Shown: positions 22,401 through 31,506, counted from the first letter of the stretch. The stretch is 64,000 bases of DNA from Flavobacterium sp. 5 (GCF_002813295.1 NZ_PHUE01000001.1:1488001-1552000); one strand, 5' to 3'. Program-made: numbers and translations. Notes: generated by a model not told the origin, from the letters alone.

Positions 22401-25400
22401 CGCTTACTTCCCAAAGACAGGTGGCCGTATTAAAAGTCGCTGTCTCGTAACAAGCTACCGCTGGAGCTGCTGGCTGCGTACCACTTACTTCCCAAAGACA
22501 GGTGGCCGTATTGAAAGTTGCTGTCTCATAACAAGCTACCGCTGGAGCTGCTGGTTGTGTACCGCTTACTTCCCATAGACAGGTGGCCGTATTAAAAGTA
22601 GCTGTTTCGTAACAAGCTACCGCTGGAGCTGTTGGTTGTGTACCGCTTACTTCCCAAAGACAGGTGGCCGTATTAAAAGTTGCTGTTTCGTAACAAGCTA
22701 CCGCTGGAGCTGTTGGTTGCGTACCGCTTACTTCCCAAAGACAGGTTGCTGTATTGAAAGTTGCTGTTTCGTAACAAGCTACCGCTGGAGCTGCTGGCTG
22801 TGTACCGCTTACTTCCCATAGACAGGTGGCCGTATTGAAAGTTGCTGTCTCATAACAAGCTACCGCTGGAGCTGCTGGCTGCGTACCACTTACTTCCCAA
22901 AGACAGGTGGCCGTATTAAAAGTCGCTGTCTCATAACAAGCTACCGCTGGAGCTGCTGGCTGCGTACCACTTACTTCCCAAAGACAGGTGGCCGTATTGA
23001 AAGTTGCTGTCTCATAACAAGCTACCGCTGGAGCTGCTGGCTGCGTACCACTTACTTCCCAAAGACAGGTGGCCGTATTGAAAGTTGCTGTCTCATAACA
23101 AGCTACCGCTGGAGCTGCTGGCTGCGTACCGCTTACTTCCCAAAGACAGGTGGCCGTATTGAAAGTTGCTGTCTCATAACAAGCTACCGCTGGAGCTGCT
23201 GGTTGTGTACCACTTACTTCCCAAAGACAGGTGGCCGTATTAAAAGTAGCTGTCTCATAACAAGCTACCGCTGGAGCTGCTGGTTGTGTACCACTTACTT
23301 CCCATAGACAGGTGGCCGTATTAAAAGTAGCTGTTTCGTAACAAGCTACCGCTGGAGCTGTTGGTTGTGTACCGCTTACTTCCCATAGACAGGTGGCCGT
23401 ATTAAAAGTCGCTGTCTCGTAACAAGCTACCGCTGGTTTTACTGGCTGCGTACCACTTACTTCCCAAAGACAGGTGGCCGTATTGAAAGTTGCTGTTTCG
23501 TAACAAGCTACCGCTGGAGCTGTTGGTTGCGTACCGCTTACTTCCCATAGACAGGTTGCTGTATTAAAAGTCGCTGTCTCATAACAAGCTACCGCTGGAG
23601 CTGCTGGCTGTGTACCGCTTACTTCCCATAGACAGGTTGCTGTATTAAAAGTCGCTGTCTCATAACAAGCTACCGCTGGAGCTGCTGGCTGTGTACCGCT
23701 TACTTCCCATAGACAGGTTGCTGTATTAAAAGTCGCTGTCTCATAACAAGCTACCGCTGGAGCTGTTGGTTGTGTACCGCTTACTTCCCAAAGACAGGTG
23801 GCCGTATTAAAAGTCGCTGTCTCGTAACAAGCTACCGCTGGTTTTACTGGCTGCGTACCACTTACTTCCCAAAGACAGGTGGCCGTATTGAAAGTTGCTG
23901 TCTCATAACAAGCTACCGCTGGTTTTACTGGCTGCGTACCACTTACTTCCCAAAGACAGGTGGCCGTATTGAAAGTTGCTGTCTCGTAACAAGCTACCGC
24001 TGGTTTTACTGGCTGCGTACCACTTACTTCCCAAAGACAGGTTGCCGTATTGAAAGTTGCTGTTTCGTAACAAGCTACCGCTGGAGCTGCTGGTTGAGTA
24101 CCGCTTACTTCCCAAAGACAGGTTGCCGTATTGAAAGTTGCTGTTTCGTAACAAGCTACCGCTGGAGCTGTTGGTTGTGTACCACTTACTTCCCATAGAC
24201 AGGTGGCCGTATTGAAAGTTGCTGTTTCGTAACAAGCTACCGCTGGAGCTGTTGGTTGTGTACCACTTACTTCCCATAGACAGGTTGCCGTATTGAAAGT
24301 CGCTGTTTCGTAACAAGCTACCGCTGGAGCTGCTGGTTGTGTACCGCTTACTTCCCATAGACAGGTGGCCGTATTGAAAGTTGCTGTCTCATAACAAGCT
24401 ACCGCTGGAGCTGTTGGTTGTGTACCACTTACTTCCCATAGACAGGTGGCCGTATTGAAAGTCGCTGTCTCATAACAAGCTACTGCTGGAGCTGTTGGTT
24501 GTGTACCACTTACTTCCCATAGACAGGTTGTCGTATTGAAAGTCGCTGTCTCATAACAAGCTACTACTGGAGCTGTTGGTTGTGTACCACTTACTTCCCA
24601 TAGACAGGTTGCCGTATTGAAAGTTGCTGTCTCATAACAAGCTACCGCTGGTTTTACTGGTTGCGTACCGCTTACTTCCCATAGACAGGTTGCCGTATTA
24701 AAAGTCGCTGTCTCATAACAAGCTACTGCTGGAGCTGTTGGTTGTGTACCACTTACTTCCCATAGACAGGTTGTCGTATTGAAAGTCGCTGTCTCATAAC
24801 AAGCTACTGCTGGAGCTGTTGGTTGTGTACCACTTACTTCCCATAGACAGGTTGTCGTATTGAAAGTCGCTGTCTCATAACAAGCTACTGCTGGAGCTGC
24901 TGGTTGTGTACCACTTACTTCCCATAGACAGGTGGCCGTATTGAAAGTCGCTGTCTCATAACAAGCTACTGCTGGTTTTGTTGGTTGCGTGCCGCTTACT
25001 TCCCATAGACAGGTTGTCGTATTAAAAGTGGCTGTCTCATAACAAGCTAACGCTGGTTTTGCTGGTTGTGTACCGCTTACTTCCCATAGACAGGTTGCCG
25101 TATTAAAAGTCGCTGTCTCATAACAAGCTACTGCTGGTTTTGTTGGTTGTGTACCGCTTACTTCCCATAGACAGGTTGTCGTATTAAAAGTGGCTGTCTC
25201 ATAACAAGCTAACGCTGGTTTTGCTGGTTGTGTACCGCTTACTTCCCATAGACAGGTTGCCGTATTAAAAGTCGCTGTCTCATAACAAGCTACCGCTGGT
25301 TTTACAGGTTGTGTACCACTTACTTCCCATAGACAGGTTGTCGTATTAAAAGTCGCTGTCTCATAACAAGCTACCGCTGTTTTTACAGGTTGTGTACCAC

Positions 25401-28400
25401 TTACTTCCCATAGACAGGTGGCCGTATTGAAAGTCGCTGTCTCATAACAAGCTACCGCTGGTTTTACAGGTTGTGTACCACTTACTTCCCATAGACAGGT
25501 GGCCGTATTGAAAGTCGCTGTCTCATAACAAGCTACCGCTGGTTTTACTGGTTGCGTACCGCTTACTTCCCATAGACAGGTTGCCGTATTGAAAGTAGCT
25601 GTCTCATAACAAGCTACTGCTGGAGCTGTTGGTTGTGTACCACTTACTTCCCATAGACAGGTTGTCGTATTAAAAGTCGCTGTCTCATAACAAGCTACCG
25701 CTGGTTTTACTGGTTGTGTACCACTTACTTCCCATAGACAGGTTGTTGTATTGAAAGTCGCTGTCTCATAACAAGCTACCGCTGGAGCTGTTGGTTGCGT
25801 GCCGCTTACTTCCCATAGACAGGTGGCCGTATTAAAAGTGGCTGTCTCATAACAAGCTACTGTTGGTTTTACTGGTTGTGTACCACTTACTTCCCATAGA
25901 CAGGTGGCCGTATTAAAAGTCGCTGTCTCATAACAAGCTACTGCTGGAGCTGTTGGTTGTGTACCGCTTACTTCCCATAGACAGGTGGCTGTATTGAAAG
26001 TTGCTGTCTCATAACAAGCTACTGCTGGAGCTGTTGGTTGTGTACCACTTACTTCCCAAAGACAGGTTGCCGTATTGAAAGTCGCTGTCTCATAACAAGC
26101 TACTGCTGGAGCTGTTGGTTGTGTACCACTTACTTCCCATAGACAGGTTGTCGTATTGAAAGTCGCTGTCTCATAACAAGCTACTGCTGGAGCTGCTGGT
26201 TGTGTACCACTTACTTCCCATAGACAGGTGGCCGTATTGAAAGTCGCTGTCTCATAACAAGCTACTGCTGGAGCTGTTGGTTGCGTGCCGCTTACTTCCC
26301 ATAGACAGGTTGTCGTATTAAAAGTCGCTGTCTCATAACAAGCTAGAGTTGGTCTTACAGGTTGTGTACCGCTTACTTCCCAAAGACAGGTGGCCGTATT
26401 GAAAGTCGCTGTCTCATAACAAGCTACTGCTGGAGCTGTTGGTTGTGTACCGCTTACTTCCCATAGGCAGGTTGCCGTATTGAAAGTAGCTGTCTCATAA
26501 CAAGCTACTGCTGGAGCTGTTGGTTGTGTACCACTTACTTCCCATAGACAGGTTGTCGTATTAAAAGTCGCTGTCTCATAACAAGCTACCGCTGGTTTTA
26601 CTGGTTGTGTACCACTTACTTCCCATAGACAGGTTGTTGTATTGAAAGTCGCTGTCTCATAACAAGCTACCGCTGGAGCTGTTGGTTGCGTGCCGCTTAC
26701 TTCCCATAGACAGGTGGCCGTATTAAAAGTTGCTGTCTCATAACAAGCTACTGTTGGTTTTACTGGTTGTGTACCACTTACTTCCCATAGACAGGTGGCC
26801 GTATTAAAAGTCGCTGTCTCATAACAAGCTACTGCTGGAGCTGTTGGTTGTGTACCGCTTACTTCCCATAGACAGGTGGCTGTATTGAAAGTTGCTGTCT
26901 CATAACAAGCTACTGCTGGAGCTGTTGGTTGTGTACCACTTACTTCCCAAAGACAGGTTGCCGTATTGAAAGTCGCTGTCTCATAACAAGCTACCGCTGG
27001 AGCTGTTGGTTGCGTACCGCTTACTTCCCATAGACAGGTTGTTGTATTGAAAGTCGCTGTCTCATAACAAGCTACCGCTGGAGCTGTTGGTTGCGTGCCG
27101 CTTACTTCCCATAGACAGGTGGCCGTATTAAAAGTTGCTGTCTCATAACAAGCTACTGTTGGTTTTACTGGTTGTGTACCACTTACTTCCCATAGACAGG
27201 TGGCCGTATTAAAAGTCGCTGTCTCATAACAAGCTACTGCTGGAGCTGTTGGTTGTGTACCGCTTACTTCCCATAGACAGGTGGCTGTATTGAAAGTTGC
27301 TGTCTCATAACAAGCTACTGCTGGAGCTGTTGGTTGTGTACCACTTACTTCCCAAAGACAGGTTGCCGTATTGAAAGTCGCTGTCTCATAACAAGCTACC
27401 GCTGGAGCTGTTGGTTGCGTACCGCTTACTTCCCATAGACAGGTTGTCGTATTAAAAGTAGCTGTCTCATAACAAGCTACCGCTGGAGCTGTTGGTTGCG
27501 TGCCGCTTACTTCCCATAGACAAGTGGCAGTATTAAAAGTAGCTGTCTCATAACAAGCTACCGCTGGTTTTACTGGTTGCGTACCGCTTACTTCCCATAG
27601 ACAGGTTGTCGTATTGAAAGTTGCTGTCTCATAACAAGCTAACGCTGGTTTTACTGGTTGTGTACCACTTACTTCCCATAGACAGGTTGTCGTATTAAAA
27701 GTTGCTGTCTCATAACAAGCTACTGCTGGAGCTGTTGGTTTAGGAATTACCACAACAGCTTTTCCAATACTTGCAATACTTTGACAACCATTTGAATCTG
27801 TTATCTTGACACTATACGTGCCAAGAGTACTTACTATTATTGATGCTGTAGTCTCTCCTGTCGACCATAAATAACTGTTTCCAGAGCTAGACGTTAGAGA
27901 TACGTTCCCTCCTGAACAGAAGGTCAAAGAACTTCCTGCTGTTATTGTCGGTTGAGTTGGTAAATTATTTACAGTTATAACACCTGTTGTTGTTGCAGGT
28001 GGACATCCTCCCGCGGTTGTTACAGTATAATTAAACGTTCCTGATTCAGTTGGAGTACCACTAATAGTTACTCTATCATTTGCCCATGAACCACTAACTC
28101 CCAATGGCAATCCAGAAAAATTGGCTCCTGTAGCTCCAGTGGTTACTAAAGTAATATCAGTTATTGCACTATTAATACAGGTTGTTCTATTTGTTCCAGC
28201 TGCTATAGTATTTAATGGATTTATAACAAAATCTATAGGTGTTCTGCAACCTGCTGTACTAGAACATTCAACATAATAAGTTGTAGTCCCAGGTGTATTG
28301 GTATTCGCTAAACCTGAACCTGCTGCACCTACAGGATTGAAAGAAGTACCTGAGCCTATTGCTGAACCACCTAAAGATACCGCATACCAGTTAAGAACTC

Positions 28401-31400
28401 CATTCAATGTATAAGTTACAGTAATTTGCATATAATCGACATCTAACTGTCTCTTTTGATTAGAGCCACTTGCTGCAGAAATTACAACTCCAAAATTAGA
28501 ATTATTTATTTCTGCTGGTGTCCAAGTACTTCCCCATAAATTATTCGTTCCTCCATAAGTTTGAACACTAAAACTATTTGACCATGCTGTCGCACTTTTA
28601 AGATTACTTCCAACTATTGTTCCTGCCTTAACTAAGCGTACTTCATTATCAAACATATTAGAAGTTGATTGAACTTGTCTGTTGATATTTACAGTAATTC
28701 CATTTATTGTAGCTGCTGCAGGAATTGCAAACCCATAATTAGTACCTTGAAGATAATTACTTGTTTCATTTTTTGGAAGATCCATTGTAGCATAAGGTGT
28801 TCCTATTGCCCCAATATTACCAGGAGTAGACCATGCTTGCGTACCGACACCTGTTATATTCGCTCCATCTACAGGATTATTTGGCCCTGCCGAAACCACA
28901 CTTGAAGAACATACTGTGGAAGAAGTTAGTGAACCTGTCCCTCCCTTACAAATAGTTACACCTGTAGCCGAAGGCAAAGTACTTGCTGGAATAGCATTAA
29001 CAGTAAGGTTCTTAGCACCAGAAATACATCCAGTTGTTGTATTTGTAGTTGTAAGAATATAATCACCAACCGACAAGTTCGCAAATGTAGTAGTTGCTTG
29101 TGTTACTGCAGCAACTACTGGAGTTGTACCGGTCAAGGTATAAGTGACGTTAGCAGCAGGAGTAGGAGCTGTTATTACAATTGTCCCTTTTGGAGAAGCA
29201 CATGTTGGTTGTGCAGTAACACTAGCGGTTGGGGTGGATGGATTTGTTGTTCCTAATACATTTACCGTTCCGCTACTTTTATTACAAGAAGTACCAATAG
29301 TAGAAATTACATAATACCCATTTCCAACACCAAGACCCGACCATGTGAGTCCTGACCCTGTACCAGTTTGTGTACTTTGTACCGCTATATTACTAGAATT
29401 ATATAATTGATAACTGACACCACTTACAGATGTAGATGACGTAATTGTACCATTACCTCCAGGAGAATTACATATTGTACTACCTGTCAAAGAAAGTGCA
29501 ATAGGTAATGCAGTAGGAATTGTTGCAACGCTTGCTGTATTATTAGAAATATTACTATCTGGTTGGCTAGCAGTTGGTATTGAAGCACTATTGGTGTAAA
29601 CTCCACTTGCATTTACGCTCGCAACTATTTTTAAAGTAAAAACTTCTGCATTATCTATGTTTCCAATACTCCAAGTTCCATTAGTAGAATTATAGGACCC
29701 TGTCGAAGCTGTAGCACTTACGAAGGTATATCCAGTTGGTAATAAATCATTCACAGAAAGACCAGCTGCATTATTAGGTCCTAAATCTGTTACTTTAATT
29801 GTAAATTCAACATTAGATCCTACACACGGTGCAGAAACATCAACAGTTTTAATAACTTCAAGATCTGTACACAAAGTAACCGTAACTGGTTTTGATTGTG
29901 TCAATAAACCGCAAGCTAAGGTAGATGCAACTGAATAAGAACCTGTTTTTGTTGCAGAATAACTATTAGAAGTGGCACCCGAAATAGCAACTCCATTAAA
30001 ATACCATTGATAGGGAGCAAATCCTAAGGGTGTAGTTAACGTAGCTGAGGCATTTGTACAACCTCCTCCAGGAATGTAACTTATGGTTGGATCATCTGGT
30101 TGCTGCGCAAAATTGGAGAAAAAGCCAGCCATTGAAAATCCACCTCCTTGTTGAACAATAGAAACGGTTAATTTGGCTACACTTGAAACAGAAATTATAT
30201 CTGGACTACCTATTTGTGTATCATTAAAATTTATCAAATACCAACCTGTTGTTCCCAATTGATATCTCGTAGCTCCAGTAAGAGTCTCAATATTATTTCC
30301 ATTTCCTACAGTTACGACTGCTGTAGCATCTTTCAAAAGAACATATCCAAAATAAGGTAAAGAAGTTCCTGTGTTATAGGCTCTAAATTTTTTAGTTTCT
30401 ATGAAATTTGATCCTCCACAAGCAGAAACAGGAGCAATTACTGATATATCAACCTCACAGGACTGTGCTGTGCCAGAATATACTGCAACATTATTCGTTG
30501 CAAAAACTCTTGTAGCTGTAAATGAAGTATTGGGAATACCACTGGTAGAAGCATTTGTCGGATTGGAAACACCATTTTTAAATGTATAAAAATCCCCTGC
30601 ATTTATAAGTGTTTTAGTAACTGTACCTAGTAGAACTCCAGTTATTGAATAAGTCTCAATAGTCAATATTGTATTAGCTTTTGTGGCAACTACAGTAGTT
30701 TGTTCCGCAGTGTCATTACCCTTTCCTCTTTCTATAAAATATTCAGCCCCTAAAACTGCTTCTGGTGGAACTTGATCAAAAACACCATCTCCACAACCAT
30801 CTGGCATATCAATTCTTGCTGAAGTATTCATAACAGTACCGCTTGATGACTCAACTAAAGAACCAATTGCGGCTTGAAACAAATAACTCTGTCCTGCATT
30901 TAATGTAGTTAAAACTGTTCCATTCAATTTTATAGTGGTACCAGTAGCTATAGCCATTATGCTATAAATTGGAAACTGCTCACCAAATCCCCCAAAATTA
31001 CCTAAACCTCCATCTCTATAATAACCAATTCTATAACGAACACCAATACCAGCATCACCAAAACTAGTCAACGATGCATTCCCTTTAATAGTTCCATCTG
31101 TATTGTCACCTCCAGTATAATCATCGGAGGCAACATTACGCAAGTTTACAGAGGTAGGACCATCTGAAGTAACAATCATCCCTGCCGAATTAATAATTGT
31201 ATTTAAAGAATGTACGGGTAAAATATTAGCAACACCTAAAAACCTATAAACTGCAGGAGTCCCTTTAATTGCTGTTAAATTTGTAATTAAAGTTCCATCA
31301 CTTTTTTTCAAAGCAATATTTACAGTTGTTGTTGAATTTGTCGCAATTATAATTTCGTTAGCCTTACTAAAATATTGCCAAGGAGCAGGAGCTATATAAT

Positions 31401-31506
31401 GCGTAGTATAAAATTGAGAAAAAACAGCTTGGCTACTAAAAAGAAATAAGGCAATAAAAATCAATGACTTAATAAAATTAAGTCTTTTCAAAGTAAAGTT
31501 CCTCAT
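16435..31506 (-). CDS. Giant T9SS-exported repeat adhesin with gliding-type (type B) C-terminal domain
   Basis: A 5,023-residue surface protein. The signal peptide ends near residue 30 (QAVFSQ). Residues about 32-460 resemble the IgGFc-binding-like N-terminus of many Bacteroidota adhesins. An Ig-like segment (about 470-545) and a DUF11-type repeat (about 548-660, LEVIKTVDVSAPCVGSNVEF) follow, then further Ig-like pieces to 1257. Residues 1258-4416 are 117 tandem 27-residue units. After them come a carboxypeptidase-regulatory-like or SdrB-like domain (LANVPVTLKP, LGDFVWYDLNNNGVQDE), another DUF11-like domain (SITLVKTAHFNDENGDGYG) and the type B sorting domain at about 4935-5023 (NAVSPDGSGENDKLFIQGLE, VEIFNRWGVLVFE, LPVGTYFYILKY). 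Type B cargo is exported by the T9SS with help from SprF-like proteins, and the next gene is one. By analogy with SprB it may be a motility or attachment adhesin; this is inferred. Size and repeats match no adhesin I can name. Confidence 0.93.
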   Translation of the reverse strand: MRNFTLKRLNFIKSLIFIALFLFSSQAVFSQFYTTHYIAPAPWQYFSKANEIIIATNSTTTVNIALKKSDGTLITNLTAIKGTPAVYRFLGVANILPVHSLNTIINSAGMIVTSDGPTSVNLRNVASDDYTGGDNTDGTIKGNASLTSFGDAGIGVRYRIGYYRDGGLGNFGGFGEQFPIYSIMAIATGTTIKLNGTVLTTLNAGQSYLFQAAIGSLVESSSGTVMNTSARIDMPDGCGDGVFDQVPPEAVLGAEYFIERGKGNDTAEQTTVVATKANTILTIETYSITGVLLGTVTKTLINAGDFYTFKNGVSNPTNASTSGIPNTSFTATRVFATNNVAVYSGTAQSCEVDISVIAPVSACGGSNFIETKKFRAYNTGTSLPYFGYVLLKDATAVVTVGNGNNIETLTGATRYQLGTTGWYLINFNDTQIGSPDIISVSSVAKLTVSIVQQGGGFSMAGFFSNFAQQPDDPTISYIPGGGCTNASATLTTPLGFAPYQWYFNGVAISGATSNSYSATKTGSYSVASTLACGLLTQSKPVTVTLCTDLEVIKTVDVSAPCVGSNVEFTIKVTDLGPNNAAGLSVNDLLPTGYTFVSATASTGSYNSTNGTWSIGNIDNAEVFTLKIVASVNASGVYTNSASIPTASQPDSNISNNTASVATIPTALPIALSLTGSTICNSPGGNGTITSSTSVSGVSYQLYNSSNIAVQSTQTGTGSGLTWSGLGVGNGYYVISTIGTSCNKSSGTVNVLGTTNPSTPTASVTAQPTCASPKGTIVITAPTPAANVTYTLTGTTPVVAAVTQATTTFANLSVGDYILTTTNTTTGCISGAKNLTVNAIPASTLPSATGVTICKGGTGSLTSSTVCSSSVVSAGPNNPVDGANITGVGTQAWSTPGNIGAIGTPYATMDLPKNETSNYLQGTNYGFAIPAAATINGITVNINRQVQSTSNMFDNEVRLVKAGTIVGSNLKSATAWSNSFSVQTYGGTNNLWGSTWTPAEINNSNFGVVISAASGSNQKRQLDVDYMQITVTYTLNGVLNWYAVSLGGSAIGSGTSFNPVGAAGSGLANTNTPGTTTYYVECSSTAGCRTPIDFVINPLNTIAAGTNRTTCINSAITDITLVTTGATGANFSGLPLGVSGSWANDRVTISGTPTESGTFNYTVTTAGGCPPATTTGVITVNNLPTQPTITAGSSLTFCSGGNVSLTSSSGNSYLWSTGETTASIIVSTLGTYSVKITDSNGCQSIASIGKAVVVIPKPTAPAVACYETATFNTTTCLWEVSGTQPVKPALACYETATFNTTTCLWEVSGTQPVKPAVACYETATFNTATCLWEVSGTQPTAPAVACYETATFNTTTCLWEVSGTQPTAPAVACYETATFNTATCLWEVSGTQPTAPAVACYETATFNTATCLWEVSGTQPTAPAVACYETATFNTATCLWEVSGTQPVKPTVACYETATFNTATCLWEVSGTQPTAPAVACYETATFNTTTCLWEVSGTQPTAPAVACYETATFNTATCLWEVSGTQPTAPAVACYETATFNTATCLWEVSGTQPTAPAVACYETATFNTATCLWEVSGTQPVKPTVACYETATFNTATCLWEVSGTQPTAPAVACYETATFNTTTCLWEVSGTQPVKPAVACYETATFNTTTCLWEVSGTQPTAPAVACYETATFNTATCLWEVSGTQPTAPAVACYETATFNTATCLWEVSGTQPVRPTLACYETATFNTTTCLWEVSGTQPTAPAVACYETATFNTATCLWEVSGTQPAAPAVACYETATFNTTTCLWEVSGTQPTAPAVACYETATFNTATCLWEVSGTQPTAPAVACYETATFNTATCLWEVSGTQPTAPAVACYETATFNTATCLWEVSGTQPVKPTVACYETATFNTATCLWEVSGTQPTAPAVACYETATFNTTTCLWEVSGTQPVKPAVACYETATFNTTTCLWEVSGTQPTAPAVACYETATFNTATCLWEVSGTQPVKPAVACYETATFNTATCLWEVSGTQPVKPAVACYETATFNTATCLWEVSGTQPVKTAVACYETATFNTTTCLWEVSGTQPVKPAVACYETATFNTATCLWEVSGTQPAKPALACYETATFNTTTCLWEVSGTQPTKPAVACYETATFNTATCLWEVSGTQPAKPALACYETATFNTTTCLWEVSGTQPTKPAVACYETATFNTATCLWEVSGTQPAAPAVACYETATFNTTTCLWEVSGTQPTAPAVACYETATFNTTTCLWEVSGTQPTAPAVACYETATFNTATCLWEVSGTQPVKPAVACYETATFNTATCLWEVSGTQPTAPVVACYETATFNTTTCLWEVSGTQPTAPAVACYETATFNTATCLWEVSGTQPTAPAVACYETATFNTATCLWEVSGTQPAAPAVACYETATFNTATCLWEVSGTQPTAPAVACYETATFNTATCLWEVSGTQPTAPAVACYETATFNTATCLWEVSGTQPAAPAVACYETATFNTATCLWEVSGTQPVKPAVACYETATFNTATCLWEVSGTQPVKPAVACYETATFNTATCLWEVSGTQPVKPAVACYETATFNTATCLWEVSGTQPTAPAVACYETATFNTATCLWEVSGTQPAAPAVACYETATFNTATCLWEVSGTQPAAPAVACYETATFNTATCLWEVSGTQPTAPAVACYETATFNTATCLWEVSGTQPVKPAVACYETATFNTATCLWEVSGTQPTAPAVACYETATFNTATCLWEVSGTQPAAPAVACYETATFNTATCLWEVSGTQPAAPAVACYETATFNTATCLWEVSGTQPAAPAVACYETATFNTATCLWEVSGTQPAAPAVACYETATFNTATCLWEVSGTQPAAPAVACYETATFNTATCLWEVSGTQPAAPAVACYETATFNTATCLWEVSGTQPAAPAVACYETATFNTATCLWEVSGTQPTAPAVACYETATFNTATCLWEVSGTQPTAPAVACYETATFNTATCLWEVSGTQPAAPAVACYETATFNTATCLWEVSGTQPAAPAVACYETATFNTATCLWEVSGTQPTAPAVACYETATFNTATCLWEVSGTQPTAPAVACYETATFNTATCLWEVSGTQPVKPAVACYETATFNTATCLWEVSGTQPVKPAVACYETATFNTATCLWEVSGTQPTAPAVACYETATFNTATCLWEVSGIQPTAPAVACYETATFNTATCFWEVSGTQPTAPAVACYETATFNTATCLWEVSGTQPTAPAVACYETATFNTATCLWEVSGTQPTAPAVACYETATFNTATCLWEVSGTQPAAPAVACYETATFNTATCLWEVSGTQPAAPAVACYETATFNTTTCLWEVSGTQPTAPAVACYETATFNTATCLWEVSGTQPAAPAVACYETATFNTATCLWEVSGTQPTAPAVACYETATFNTATCLWEVSGTQPTAPAVACYETATFNTTTCLWEVSGTQPAAPAVACYETATFNTATCLWEVSGTQPAAPAVACYETATFNTATCLWEVSGTQPAAPAVACYETATFNTTTCLWEVSGTQPTAPAVACYETATFNTATCLWEVSGTQPAAPAVACYETATFNTATCLWEVSGTQPTAPAVACYETATFNTATCLWEVSGTQPTAPAVACYETATFNTATCLWEVSGTQPTAPAVACYETATFNTATCLWEVSGTQPAAPAVACYETATFNTTTCLWEVSGTQPTAPAVACYETATFNTTTCLWEVSGTQPAAPAVACYETATFNTATCLWEVSGTQPTAPAVACYETATFNTATCLWEVSGTQPVKPAVACYETATFNTTTCLWEVSGTQPAAPAVACYETATFNTATCLWEVSGTQPTAPAVACYETATFNTATCLWEVSGTQPTAPAVACYETATFNTTTCLWEVSGTQPTAPAVACYETATFNTATCLWEVSGTQPAAPAVACYETATFNTATCLWEVSGTQPAAPAVACYETATFNTTTCLWEVSGTQPTAPAVACYETATFNTATCLWEVSGTQPAAPAVACYETATFNTATCLWEVSGTQPAAPAVACYETATFNTTTCLWEVSGTQPTAPAVACYETATFNTATCLWEVSGTQPTAPAVACYETATFNTATCLWEVSGTQPAAPAVACYETATFNTTTCLWEVSGTQPTAPAVACYETATFNTTTCLWEVSGTQPTAPAVACYETATFNTTTCLWEVSGTQPTAPAVACYETATFNTATCLWEVSGTQPAAPALACYETATFNTATCLWEVSGTQPTAPAVACYETATFNTATCLWEVSGTQPAAPAVACYETATFNTTTCLWEVSGTQPTAPAVACYETATFNTATCLWEVSGTQPAAPALACYETATFNTATCLWEVSGTQPAAPAVACYETATFNTATCFWEVSGTQPTAPAVACYETATFNTATCLWEVSGTQPTAPAVACYETATFNTATCLWEVSGTQPGISGVIINEGTNTPLANVPVTLKPINSTTGPILLRLSKADGSYSFTGMIPGDYVLQVQDANLNTAQDLYNTTSSFLIIKVDNCNYQKYNFGYDKTDLLILGDFVWYDLNNNGVQDEWYDANNDSLVTQNVPDANGVVDFSKWEWIDFNGDGSYEGKQNAGELNAAGFGNGTTDVPNIFVTGPNGFSRSVTMGVEGYWRTRAPKDAFGDYKVEFIKEANLEVASETMSASGLVKVLPSPTTKQGSTKKSKSYVDCGLTTNNILNAQFSATEQVHLELDFGISCKLYGDIVATNDDAGTVDGNKATNGIFNVLANDTFNGLPINLSDVVVSFTPNVNFTMGNDGLLNALTNIPGGNYTLSYSICEKANPNNCSTATVIVFVERPSITLVKTAHFNDENGDGYGQEGETITYRFEVTNTGNVPLMNVNIIDPMPDVVMTGNPLILDVGEKNSTTFIGQYFIKKSDINLGSISNQATVYGTSPSEIIVNGKSVATIVVEDSPSVSPISECVIKVFNAVSPDGSGENDKLFIQGLECYPDNSVEIFNRWGVLVFECDHYDNVNKVFRGISEGRVTFEKSQELPVGTYFYILKYKNNKSESIEKSGYLYLNRR
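18259..27735 (-). repeat. 117 tandem copies of an 81-bp coding unit
   Basis: The stretch is exactly 9,477 bp = 117 x 81, so there is no net length change anywhere in the array. Each unit encodes a five-residue linker plus ACYETATFNT, one variable A or T, and TCLWEVSGTQP. Linkers are mostly TAPAV, AAPAV or VKPAV, with rare TKPAV, AKPAL, VRPTL, VKPTV, VKTAV and TAPVV. Other substitutions are few (one CFWEV pair and one GIQP). Each unit holds two cysteines in C-X10-C spacing, 234 in all. Synonymous variants, such as CTT or CTA for the Leu before Trp, form a mosaic of blocks. It lies wholly inside the giant adhesin gene, in frame, and makes up 63% of it. Confidence 0.98.

Noticed and set aside
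18262..24358. Many open frames of 60-223 codons on both strands within the repeat array, such as 21907-22578 (+) and 23903-24358 (-)
   Set aside because: The period of 81 bp is a multiple of three, so any frame without a stop in one unit stays open across many. They lack signals, start where a variant base makes a start codon, and encode the same meaningless unit repeatedly.
18259..27735. Direct repeats that could be mistaken for a CRISPR array
   Set aside because: There are no unique spacers; the full 81 bp repeats, it is translated in frame, and no cas gene is present.
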